Shown: positions 7,043-13,646 of the stretch, piece by piece
Layout: each line of letters starts with the position of its first letter
Numbering within the stretch: position 1 is the stretch's first letter
Origin: Desulfobacterales bacterium
Lineage (GTDB): Bacteria; Desulfobacterota; Desulfobacteria; Desulfobacterales; Desulfosalsimonadaceae
DNA length: 13,646 nt
Assembly: GCA_007135795.1 (NCBI GenBank)
Contig: SLIE01000219.1
Span: 1-13,646 of the forward strand
Direction: 5' to 3'
Program-made: the position numbers and the translations under genes
The notes under the pieces: generated by a model
Told to the model about the DNA's origin: nothing
Seen by the model: the letters and a program-made list of their open reading frames with translations, nothing else
Databases searched by the model: none

Positions 7043-7067
7043 TGCATAAAAACCGACCCTGCACCGG

Positions 7068-8468
7068 ATGTTAAAGAAGATTTTCAAAAAGCGATCCAAA
7101 ATGGAAAACAAAAAATTACAATTTGAAAAATTTTCTGGAAAGAGCAACAGAATCCAGGCAGGCGGTCAGTTGCATAATTTCACGGAAGAAGATATAACAT
7201 ATCGTGATTACTCAATATTAACTCACAAAAACACCGCATCGATCATAAATCTTGCTCTGAAACAAGAGCACCTGAACGATCCGAATTATGAAACGGAATT
7301 TTCGTCTCCGCAATTTCCCAAGAAATATGAGTTTGAATCCCTTGGGCATCTCTTCCTCGATATAGACGGACATATCATCGATATCAATGTTGCGGGAACT
7401 CAAATACTGGGTATGGGCAGCATGCGGATGATCAAACGACATATCGAGCAATTTGTGATAAAAGATGACCGCATCCGCTTCAGACTGTTTTTGAATCAGC
7501 TTTTATCGGGATACAATTTCGCCACCAGTGAAAAGTTCCACATGTGCGTATCGGAAGAAGCGATCATTCCTATCTGCGTACGCGGGTTGCTCATGACGTC
7601 AACGAACAGGAAAGCGCCAGACAGCTTTTTATTGACATTCACCGGCATCCCGGAGAAAAGCGAGTCTAGTGCTGAACCCACTGGAACACCATCGGATTCA
7701 AAAGAAACCGAACGACATCGGAACACGGAGACAAATACGGAAAATAGCGAAAGCGTCTCCAGGGAGATTTCTATGACGGGCGATCTTTGTGTCGATCATG
7801 AAAAGCTGCGCCAATTGTCCCACAGAACAATGGCCATATTGGAAAACGAGCGAAAAGTCATTGCCAGGGAAATTCATGACAGCCTGGGCGGAAGTCTTGC
7901 GGCAATAAAATTCCGACTTGAAGACATTTTATCAAAAAACCACGATGATCCTGAAATTGCGGAATCATTAAATAAAACGGTTGGGCACCTCCAGGACGCC
8001 ATAAAAAAAACCAAGCGGATATCTGCCGGATTACGGCCTACCATCCTGGATGACCTTGGTTTAAAAGCCACCATTAAATGGTGCTGCCGAAGGCTTCGTG
8101 AATCCTGTCCCGGTATTTCATTTGTAATTACCCTTAATATGGAAGAAGAAAGTATTGAGGAACCCTTGAAAATCGTAATCTACCGAATCATCCAGGAAGC
8201 CATGGCAAATGCCATCAAGCACAGCAAGGCGGATACCATATGGCTCTATCTCACCCAGGCGGTCGATCGGATTGAAATTGAGGTAAAGGACAATGGGTGC
8301 GGGTTTAATACCGATATGCAACTCGCCCCGAACTGTCTTGAAACCACCGGGTACGGATTGACAGAAATAAAGGAAAAAACGGAAATCTGCGGTGGCTCCT
8401 TTTTCATAAAATCTTATGAGGGGGAAGGAACCCTTTTATACGTTAGTCTTCCACTGGCAAGTTATTAA
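7068..8468 (+). CDS. Soluble PAS-containing sensor histidine kinase, HisKA_3 (NarX/DegS/LiaS type)
   Basis: Cytoplasmic two-component sensor kinase, 466 residues, with no hydrophobic membrane segment. A basic, unconserved N-terminus is followed by a PAS-like domain (about 88-200; ESLGHLFLDIDGHIIDIN resembles a PAS start). Next comes a low-complexity S/T/E linker (about 202-235), then a HisKA_3 dimerisation domain with ERKVIAREIHDSLGGSLAAIK, where H270 is the phosphoacceptor. The HATPase_c domain carries the N box NAIKHSKA (N381), G1 DNGCGF (408-413) and G2 GYGL (428-431). Kinases of this class phosphorylate NarL/LuxR-type regulators, but none lies beside it in this window. It diverges from the ABC importer operon, which may be its target or signal source. 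No strong ribosome binding site precedes ATG 7068 or the in-frame ATG at 7101, so the exact start is uncertain. Confidence 0.92.
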   Translation: MLKKIFKKRSKMENKKLQFEKFSGKSNRIQAGGQLHNFTEEDITYRDYSILTHKNTASIINLALKQEHLNDPNYETEFSSPQFPKKYEFESLGHLFLDIDGHIIDINVAGTQILGMGSMRMIKRHIEQFVIKDDRIRFRLFLNQLLSGYNFATSEKFHMCVSEEAIIPICVRGLLMTSTNRKAPDSFLLTFTGIPEKSESSAEPTGTPSDSKETERHRNTETNTENSESVSREISMTGDLCVDHEKLRQLSHRTMAILENERKVIAREIHDSLGGSLAAIKFRLEDILSKNHDDPEIAESLNKTVGHLQDAIKKTKRISAGLRPTILDDLGLKATIKWCCRRLRESCPGISFVITLNMEEESIEEPLKIVIYRIIQEAMANAIKHSKADTIWLYLTQAVDRIEIEVKDNGCGFNTDMQLAPNCLETTGYGLTEIKEKTEICGGSFFIKSYEGEGTLLYVSLPLASY

Positions 8469-8487
8469 AAGAAAAAATCATCCACCA

Positions 8488-9897
8488 CTATCCCGCATAG
8501 ATCGAACATTGCTGCGAAACAAGCGCGGCTTCCTGAAGGGCCTCGGCAAATGTGGGATGTCCGTGAGCAATTTTGCCGATATCTTCCGAAGATGCCCCGA
8601 ATTCCATGGCCAGAACGGCTTCCGCGATCATGTCCGATGCCCTTGGTGCGATAATGTGAATACCTAGTAACCGATCGGTTTCGCGATTCGACAGCACTTT
8701 CACAAAACCCTCCGTCTCCCCCATGCAGCGTGCCCGGCCGGCCCCGGTCAAGGGATAGGTTCCCGTGCAATAATCGATCTTCAATGCTCTTAACGCTTCT
8801 TCGGTCGCACCCACGGATGCCGCTTCCGGAAATGTGTAAATAATGTTGGGGATTGCCTCATAATTCACAAATGCATGCTTCCCGGCCATCCCTTCAACCG
8901 CAGCCCGTCCTTCTGCCGAGGCTTCGTGCGCGAGCATCCAGCCGCCGATCAAATCACCAATGGCATAGATATGGGTCACGCTTGTGCGAAAATTTTCGCC
9001 AACCGTGACAAATCCATTTTCATCCAATTCAACACCCGTATTTTCCAGGCCCAGTCCTTCGGTCAATGGTTTGCGCCCGATCGCGACAAGAACCTTGTCA
9101 CAGGCAAGAACCTCACGGTTGCCGTTTTCATCCTCGATTTCCACCTGGGCCCGGTTTTTCTTTTTTTCGATACCCGTCACACGGGTTTTTAAACGGAACT
9201 CGATCCCCTGGTTTTTAAGGATGCGAAGCAGCCGGCGGCTCAGCTGCCCATCCATTCGGGACACCACGGCCGGCAACATTTCTACGACAATCACCGCTGT
9301 TCCCAGCCTGGACCAGATGGAGCCGATTTCAAGACCAACGCTCCCCCCGCCAACCACCACCATCCGATCCGGAATCTTGTCAAAAGAAAGCGCTTCGGTC
9401 GAAGAAACGATAAAACGGCCATCCATCTTGATACCCGGAATTTCAACCGGGTAACTCCCGGTGGCCAATAAAATATGTTTCGCCGAAATTTCCTGTTTTT
9501 TTGACCCGTCCTTGATTTCAACCACGGTGTCGCTTTTAAACCGGGCCGTTCCCTGGATGATTTCAACCTTGTTTGCCTTGAGCAGCGTACGGACATTGTC
9601 CGTAAGATCACTTACTACCTGGTCTTTTCTTTTCATCATGACATCCAGGTCTATCTCCAGGCCGGTTGTCCGAATACCGTGGTCGCCAAACGATTTTTTT
9701 GCAGTTTCCACATGCTCCGACGAGTCGAGCAGCGCCTTGCTGGGGATACAGCCAACATTCAGGCAAACACCGCCCAGTCTGTCGCTTTTATCCACGCAGG
9801 CAACCTTCATTCCCAGTTGTCCTGCCCTGGCCGCAGCCACGTAACCACCGGGACCGGCGCCGATAACCAAAAGATCGTACGCGGTATTTTCACTCAT
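8488..9897 (-). CDS. lpdA: Dihydrolipoyl dehydrogenase (E3)
   Basis: FAD-dependent dihydrolipoamide dehydrogenase, 469 residues, the usual length. It reoxidises the dihydrolipoyl group of E2 and reduces NAD to NADH. The FAD-binding motif GAGPGGYVAA lies at 13-22. The redox-active disulfide is C45-C50 in GGVCLNVGCIPSK. A second Rossmann motif for NAD is VVVGGGSVGLEIGS, midway. The FAD-contacting YAIGDLIGGWMLAHEA follows, and the C-terminal HGHPTFAEA carries the catalytic H447-E452 pair supplied to the partner subunit of the dimer. The start ATG lies 1 nt after the sucB stop, with GGAG 7 nt upstream inside the sucB end, so translation is probably coupled. As the last gene of the sucA-sucB-lpd order, it is most likely the E3 of 2-oxoglutarate dehydrogenase. 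It may also serve other lipoyl enzymes such as glycine cleavage. Confidence 0.96.
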   Translation of the reverse strand: MSENTAYDLLVIGAGPGGYVAAARAGQLGMKVACVDKSDRLGGVCLNVGCIPSKALLDSSEHVETAKKSFGDHGIRTTGLEIDLDVMMKRKDQVVSDLTDNVRTLLKANKVEIIQGTARFKSDTVVEIKDGSKKQEISAKHILLATGSYPVEIPGIKMDGRFIVSSTEALSFDKIPDRMVVVGGGSVGLEIGSIWSRLGTAVIVVEMLPAVVSRMDGQLSRRLLRILKNQGIEFRLKTRVTGIEKKKNRAQVEIEDENGNREVLACDKVLVAIGRKPLTEGLGLENTGVELDENGFVTVGENFRTSVTHIYAIGDLIGGWMLAHEASAEGRAAVEGMAGKHAFVNYEAIPNIIYTFPEAASVGATEEALRALKIDYCTGTYPLTGAGRARCMGETEGFVKVLSNRETDRLLGIHIIAPRASDMIAEAVLAMEFGASSEDIGKIAHGHPTFAEALQEAALVSQQCSIYAG

Positions 9898-9898
9898 T

Positions 9899-11134
9899 TC
9901 ATATCTCCATCAACATGCGTTCCGGATTTTCGATGAACTCCTTGATCCGCCGCAAAAAGGTAACGGCATCTTTGCCGTCAATAATACGGTGATCATAACT
10001 CAATGCCACATACATCATCGGACGGATAACCACCTCCCCGTGCATGGCCACGGGGCGGTTTTCGATTTTATGCATGGCCAGGATGGCGCTCTGCGGCATG
10101 TTCAGTATCGGCGTGCTCATCAATGATCCGTAGATCCCGCCGTTGGTAATCGAAAACGTCCCCCCGTCAAGATCCGACATTGCGAGGCGGTTTTTCCTGA
10201 CCTTGTCCGCCAATTCATTGATGCCGGATTCAATGTCGGCGTACCCCAGCATGTCGGCATGGCGGATGACCGGTACCACCAGCCCTTTTTCAGACCCAAT
10301 GGCCACGCCGATATGATAGTAATGATGATAAATGATCTCATTGTTTTCAATTGACGCATTGACGTCTGGGAATTCTTTTAACGCGGCAACGGACGCCTTG
10401 ATGAAAAAGGACATGAACCCGAGCCTGACGCCGTGCTTTTCAAAAAACGCATCCTTGAACTTCGCCCGAATATCCTTTACCCGGCTCATATCGATCTCGT
10501 TGAAGGTGGTCAGCATTGCCGTGTTCTGCGTTGCAGCCAGCAAATGTGCGGCAATTGTTTTCCGGATGGGGGACATGGGCTTGCGGGTGGTCTCTTCTGT
10601 TCCGGGCACCCGGGAAACAGTTTGTTCCTGTGGCTTTGCCGTCGGGGCTTTTTCTTTTTCGGGTTTTTCTTTTTCCGGCTTTTCCTTCTCTTTTTCCGAT
10701 TTCAGATATGAAATCATATCTTCCTTGGTTACCTGGCCGTTTTTACCGGTACCCGTTACTTGTGAGACATCGATATCATACTCCGCGGCCATTCGCCGTA
10801 CCGAAGGGGGAAGGGTTTGGGGTTCTTTTTTTAAGGTATCCGGCTTTTCAGATACCGGTTCCCGGGTTACCGGAGCAGCCTGCTTTTTTTCAACTGTGCC
10901 GCTGGTATCGATTCGTCCGACCACCTTGCCGATTTCGACAAGTTCGCCTTCCTCGACCATGGTTTCAAGGATGCCGCTGTCAGCCGCTGGAACCTCCAGG
11001 GTGACTTTATCGGTTTCAATGACAAACAGCGGTTCGTCTTTTTCCACAACATCGCCGTCTTTTTTAAGCCACTCGACAAGTATCGCCTCACGAACGGATT
11101 CACCGACTTCGGGGACCTTTATATCGACTTTCAT
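9899..11134 (-). CDS. sucB: 2-oxoglutarate dehydrogenase E2, dihydrolipoyl succinyltransferase
   Basis: E2 core of the 2-oxoglutarate dehydrogenase complex, 411 residues. It accepts the succinyl group from E1 on a swinging lipoyl arm and passes it to CoA. Domains in order are: a lipoyl domain (about 2-77) with the modified lysine K43 in IETDKVTLE; a peripheral-subunit-binding domain (about 108-144; [21 protein letters not shown]); a charged Lys/Glu/Pro linker (about 146-170, repeated EKEKP) where Ala/Pro-rich linkers are more common; and the catalytic domain from about 186, ending in [13 protein letters not shown] with H382 and D386 of the HxxxDG active site. The ATG at 11134 is preceded by AAGGAG 5 nt away. 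A TTG 15 nt further upstream is in frame but would place the ribosome binding site inside the coding region. A 77-nt spacer separates it from sucA. Confidence 0.95.
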   Translation of the reverse strand: MKVDIKVPEVGESVREAILVEWLKKDGDVVEKDEPLFVIETDKVTLEVPAADSGILETMVEEGELVEIGKVVGRIDTSGTVEKKQAAPVTREPVSEKPDTLKKEPQTLPPSVRRMAAEYDIDVSQVTGTGKNGQVTKEDMISYLKSEKEKEKPEKEKPEKEKAPTAKPQEQTVSRVPGTEETTRKPMSPIRKTIAAHLLAATQNTAMLTTFNEIDMSRVKDIRAKFKDAFFEKHGVRLGFMSFFIKASVAALKEFPDVNASIENNEIIYHHYYHIGVAIGSEKGLVVPVIRHADMLGYADIESGINELADKVRKNRLAMSDLDGGTFSITNGGIYGSLMSTPILNMPQSAILAMHKIENRPVAMHGEVVIRPMMYVALSYDHRIIDGKDAVTFLRRIKEFIENPERMLMEI

Positions 11135-11139
11135 CTTAT

Positions 11140-11145
11140 CTCCTT
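11140..11145 (-). promoter_or_regulatory. Ribosome binding site of sucB (sets its start)
   Basis: On the - strand AAGGAG lies 5 nt before the ATG at 11134. It fixes the start as [13 protein letters not shown], the normal beginning of a lipoyl domain, and argues against the in-frame TTG at 11149. Confidence 0.75.
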
Positions 11146-11226
11146 GCAAAAATACAAATAGCAGGATTGAAATTTTTCATGTACGTGTCATGGGACAAAA
11201 TACCCAACTGCCTTCCAGGCTGTATT

Positions 11227-13646
11227 TTATTTCAAAGCATCCGCAACAAGCGCTTTCTGCTCCTCCACAAACACGTGATGATAACCGGTTGCGGTGCTTG
11301 CTGATGCTTTTCTCCCCCTGTAATACAGGCGCAGTGAAAAAGCCTTTTCAAACAGCGGCGCCATGAATCGCCATGCGCCCATGTTTTCCGGCTCCTCCTG
11401 GGCCCATACCCACGTATCACACCCTTTGTAGTTGTCTATTATTACAGAAAGACTTTTCTCAGGAAACGGATAGAGCTGTTCCACGCGAACCAGGGCAATG
11501 TCTTTTCGCTTGTTTTCCTCTATTGCGTTGCTAAGCTCATAAAAAAGTTTGCCAGAGACGAAAATCACCTTTTTCGGCTTTTCAGGCGCATTCGGGTCAT
11601 CTATCACCTCGCTGAACTCACCTGCGGACAGCGACTTCAGGTTTGATACCGCTTCGGGGTGACGGAGCAGGCTTTTTGGTGTCATGATCACCAGCGGTTT
11701 GTGTACCGGATTTTGAGCCTGGCGTCGCAGCAGGTGAAAATATTGTGCCGGTGTGGTGGGAAGACAGACACGTATGTTATCGTCTGCGGCGAGTTGCAGG
11801 AAGCGCTCGATCCGGGCACTGGAATGATCCGGTCCCTGCCCTTCATACCCGTGGGGAAGCAGCATCACCAAGCCGCTTTCACACCCCCAACGGGTCTCTC
11901 CGGCTGCAACGTAGAGATCGATAACCGCCTGGGCATTATTGGCGAAATCCCCGAACTGGGCTTCCCAGATGGTCAATCCCTCCTTTTTGACAAGGGAATA
12001 ACCGTATTCGAAACCAAGGACCCCGGCTTCGGAAAGAAGGCTGTTAATCGGGTAGAACAACCTTTGGCCATTTTCAATGCTGTTCAATGGAATATACGGT
12101 TCATTGGTTTCGGTATCAAAAACAACGCTGTGGCGCTGACTGAAAGTCCCCCGCTGGCTGTCCTGGCCTGAAAGCCGTATGGGCGTCCGGTCCTGAATAA
12201 TCGATGCAAAGGCGAGCAATTCCGCATTGGCCCAGTCGATCCCCGTCCCTTTGGCAACCGCTTCGTGCCGGGTCTGAAACAACCGCTCCAGCTTTCGATG
12301 AAGTCTGAACCCCTCCGGCATGGTATTGATGGTTTCGGAAAGGGTTTTCAAACGTGACGATTTTACCGTGGTATCGACGCCCCGCTTCTTTCCGGAAGAT
12401 TTCCCAAGCTTTTGTTCCGAAGGTTTCGCCTGCCCGGCTTTTTTTTCACCGACCGCCTTGTCATGGGCCGTTTGAAGGCATTCATCAATCTCTTTTCGTA
12501 TTTTTCCGACCCCAGCCTCGTCGATTATGCCCGCTTCCTGCAACTCCCCGGCATAAAGTTCATGCAACGATGGCCGGTTTTTAATTCTTTCGTACATAAG
12601 CGGCTGGGTGAAATACGGCTCGTCCCCTTCATTGTGTCCGTATTTGCGGAAACAAACCAGATCTATGACCACGTCTTTGGCAAATGCCATCCGGTAATCC
12701 ACGGCAAGCTGGATAATTTCTACAGCCGCTTCGGGGGATTCGCCATGGACATGAAAAATCGGAACCATGAGCATCTTGGCGATGTCGGTGGCATAGCGCG
12801 TAGACCGCAGGTCTTCGGGAAGGGCGGTATAGCCGATCTGGTTGTTGATAACCAGGTGGATCGTTCCCCCGGTCGAATAGCCATCAATTCCAGACATGCT
12901 GAGCGTTTCCGCGACAATCCCCTGACCGGAGAATGCCGCATCCCCGTGCAGAAGAAGCGGCAGAACAGCGGGTTGCCCGTCTTCTTCCTGGTGTGCCCGG
13001 GCAATCCCCTGTACCACGGGGTCGACGGATTCCAGGTGGCTCGGGTTATGCGCCAGGATCACGTTAACCGCATTGCCCCCGCGGGTCTTCACTTCCCCAT
13101 CGAACCCGGAATGGTACTTGACATCCCCCGCTCCCACATTAGCATCCGGGTTATACTGGTTTTCAAATTCCCTGAAAATATCTTCATAAAATTTCCCAAG
13201 CACGTTGGTCTGAATGCTGAGGCGACCCCTGTGGGCCATCCCCATAATAATTTTCCTGCATTCGTGTTGGTCGGCCGCGTGACTGATCAATGCATCGATC
13301 ATGGGGACCATTGCATCCGCCCCTTCTCCTGAAAACCGCTTTTGACCGAGATATTTCCTGTGAATAAACTGTTCGAAGGCGGCAGCTTCACAAAGTTTTT
13401 GCAAAATCCGGAGCTTTTCTTCAGAGTTCGGAGAGGATGCATCCCGTGGAGATTCAATCCGGTCCCGAAGCCACTTGCGTTCTTCCGGGTCCTGCAAGTG
13501 CATGTATTCGACCCCTGCATCCCGGCAATATGTCCGCTTCAAATGTTCAATAATATCGGACAGCACCATGGAGCGGTTTTCACCGGGATATCCCCGAAAA
13601 TAAAATGCCCGGTTCATATCCGTCCCATCAAGCCCGAATACGCCAG
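11227..13646 (-). CDS. sucA: 2-oxoglutarate dehydrogenase E1 (thiamine diphosphate-dependent), 5' partial
   Basis: E1 component of 2-oxoglutarate dehydrogenase, which decarboxylates 2-oxoglutarate on thiamine diphosphate and succinylates the lipoyl arm of E2. About 805 residues are visible out of roughly 900 or more, so the N-terminus lies beyond the right edge. The frame stays open to the last base, and the residues before the first ATG (VFGLDGTD) fit the family. Landmarks are YMHLQDPEERKWL near the start, MAHRGRLSI, HNPSHLESVDPVVQG, and the thiamine/Mg region HGDAAFSGQGIVAET to VINNQIGYT. HNEGDEP follows. The transketolase-like domain has SGQDSQRGTFSQRH, EAQFGDFANNAQ and HGYEGQGPDHSSARIERF. 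The inter-domain linker (AVGEKKAGQAKPSEQKLGKS) is a Lys/Gly/Ser-rich, low-complexity stretch and lacks the aromatic block of enterobacterial SucA. It heads the sucA-sucB-lpd operon in this window. Confidence 0.95.
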   Translation of the reverse strand, partial: GVFGLDGTDMNRAFYFRGYPGENRSMVLSDIIEHLKRTYCRDAGVEYMHLQDPEERKWLRDRIESPRDASSPNSEEKLRILQKLCEAAAFEQFIHRKYLGQKRFSGEGADAMVPMIDALISHAADQHECRKIIMGMAHRGRLSIQTNVLGKFYEDIFREFENQYNPDANVGAGDVKYHSGFDGEVKTRGGNAVNVILAHNPSHLESVDPVVQGIARAHQEEDGQPAVLPLLLHGDAAFSGQGIVAETLSMSGIDGYSTGGTIHLVINNQIGYTALPEDLRSTRYATDIAKMLMVPIFHVHGESPEAAVEIIQLAVDYRMAFAKDVVIDLVCFRKYGHNEGDEPYFTQPLMYERIKNRPSLHELYAGELQEAGIIDEAGVGKIRKEIDECLQTAHDKAVGEKKAGQAKPSEQKLGKSSGKKRGVDTTVKSSRLKTLSETINTMPEGFRLHRKLERLFQTRHEAVAKGTGIDWANAELLAFASIIQDRTPIRLSGQDSQRGTFSQRHSVVFDTETNEPYIPLNSIENGQRLFYPINSLLSEAGVLGFEYGYSLVKKEGLTIWEAQFGDFANNAQAVIDLYVAAGETRWGCESGLVMLLPHGYEGQGPDHSSARIERFLQLAADDNIRVCLPTTPAQYFHLLRRQAQNPVHKPLVIMTPKSLLRHPEAVSNLKSLSAGEFSEVIDDPNAPEKPKKVIFVSGKLFYELSNAIEENKRKDIALVRVEQLYPFPEKSLSVIIDNYKGCDTWVWAQEEPENMGAWRFMAPLFEKAFSLRLYYRGRKASASTATGYHHVFVEEQKALVADALK

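Noticed and set aside
6797..7067. A thiamine pyrophosphate riboswitch in front of the NMT1-type importer
   Set aside because: I looked for the conserved CUGAGA and ACCUGAUCUGGAUAAUGCCAGCGUAGGGA-type cores on the - strand and did not find them. A CTGATGA occurs only on the + strand without the rest, so no thiamine assignment is made for the importer.
11150..11226. A regulatory element or small gene between sucA and sucB
   Set aside because: The 77-nt gap contains only very short inverted repeats (for example GCCT-gga-AGGC) with no run of T and no credible small frame. The two genes are probably co-transcribed through it.
10332..11366. A 344-codon open frame on the + strand across the sucB N-terminal half and the sucA 3' end
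   Set aside because: It is antisense to clearly recognisable sucB. Its composition is Ser/Phe-rich because it mirrors the Glu/Lys codons of sucB, especially the EKEKP linker. It spans two genes and matches no family I know.
12412..13332. A 306-codon open frame on the + strand inside sucA
   Set aside because: It lies antisense to strongly conserved E1 sequence and has no domain signature. Long antisense frames are expected from the codon bias of the real gene.

Overview
The window looks like a piece of chromosome from a mesophilic, respiratory Gram-negative bacterium, most likely a deltaproteobacterium (Desulfobacterota, Desulfobacterales-like). That placement is inferred from the flavour of the proteins, the moderate GC of the genes against AT-rich spacers, and the combination of an acetate-activation locus, an NMT1/THI5-type ABC importer and a DegS/NarX-type kinase. 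It was not tested by any search. No rRNA, tRNA, CRISPR array, transposase or phage gene is visible.

Layout, left to right. (1) The 3' part of a DUF294-family putative nucleotidyltransferase (+, cut by the left edge) converges on acs, acetyl-CoA synthetase (-). A short hairpin lies between the two stop codons. DUF294/CBS proteins are often found with acs and an acetate symporter, so this looks like the end of an acetate uptake and activation locus. (2) A 381-bp divergent spacer (3158-3538) holds a large imperfect palindrome of about 127 bp that resembles a MITE or other interspersed repeat. It sits between acs and an Sfp-type 4'-phosphopantetheinyl transferase (+) that starts with TTG. (3) A three-gene ABC importer operon on the - strand reads ATPase, then permease, then NMT1-like periplasmic binding protein; the genes overlap or lie 12 nt apart. 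Its ATPase departs from consensus at the Q-loop and signature motif. (4) A soluble PAS/HisKA_3 histidine kinase (+) diverges from the importer. It has a candidate sigma-70 promoter and a nested stem-loop in its leader, and no response regulator lies beside it. (5) The 2-oxoglutarate dehydrogenase operon, on the - strand, reads sucA (N-terminus beyond the right edge), sucB, lpd. sucB and lpd are 1 nt apart.

Acting together, Acs would make acetyl-CoA for the TCA cycle, and SucA-SucB-Lpd would convert 2-oxoglutarate to succinyl-CoA with NADH formation. The phosphopantetheinyl transferase, importer and kinase have no obvious metabolic link to these enzymes. The importer's substrate and the kinase's signal cannot be read from the sequence.

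The window is mostly ordinary housekeeping metabolism. I do not see a convincing new defence or biosynthetic system. The items most worth a second look are the palindromic element at 3232-3358, the divergent ABC ATPase and its pairing with an orphan kinase, the structured leader of that kinase, and the presence of an NAD-linked 2-oxoglutarate dehydrogenase if the host is a sulfate reducer.
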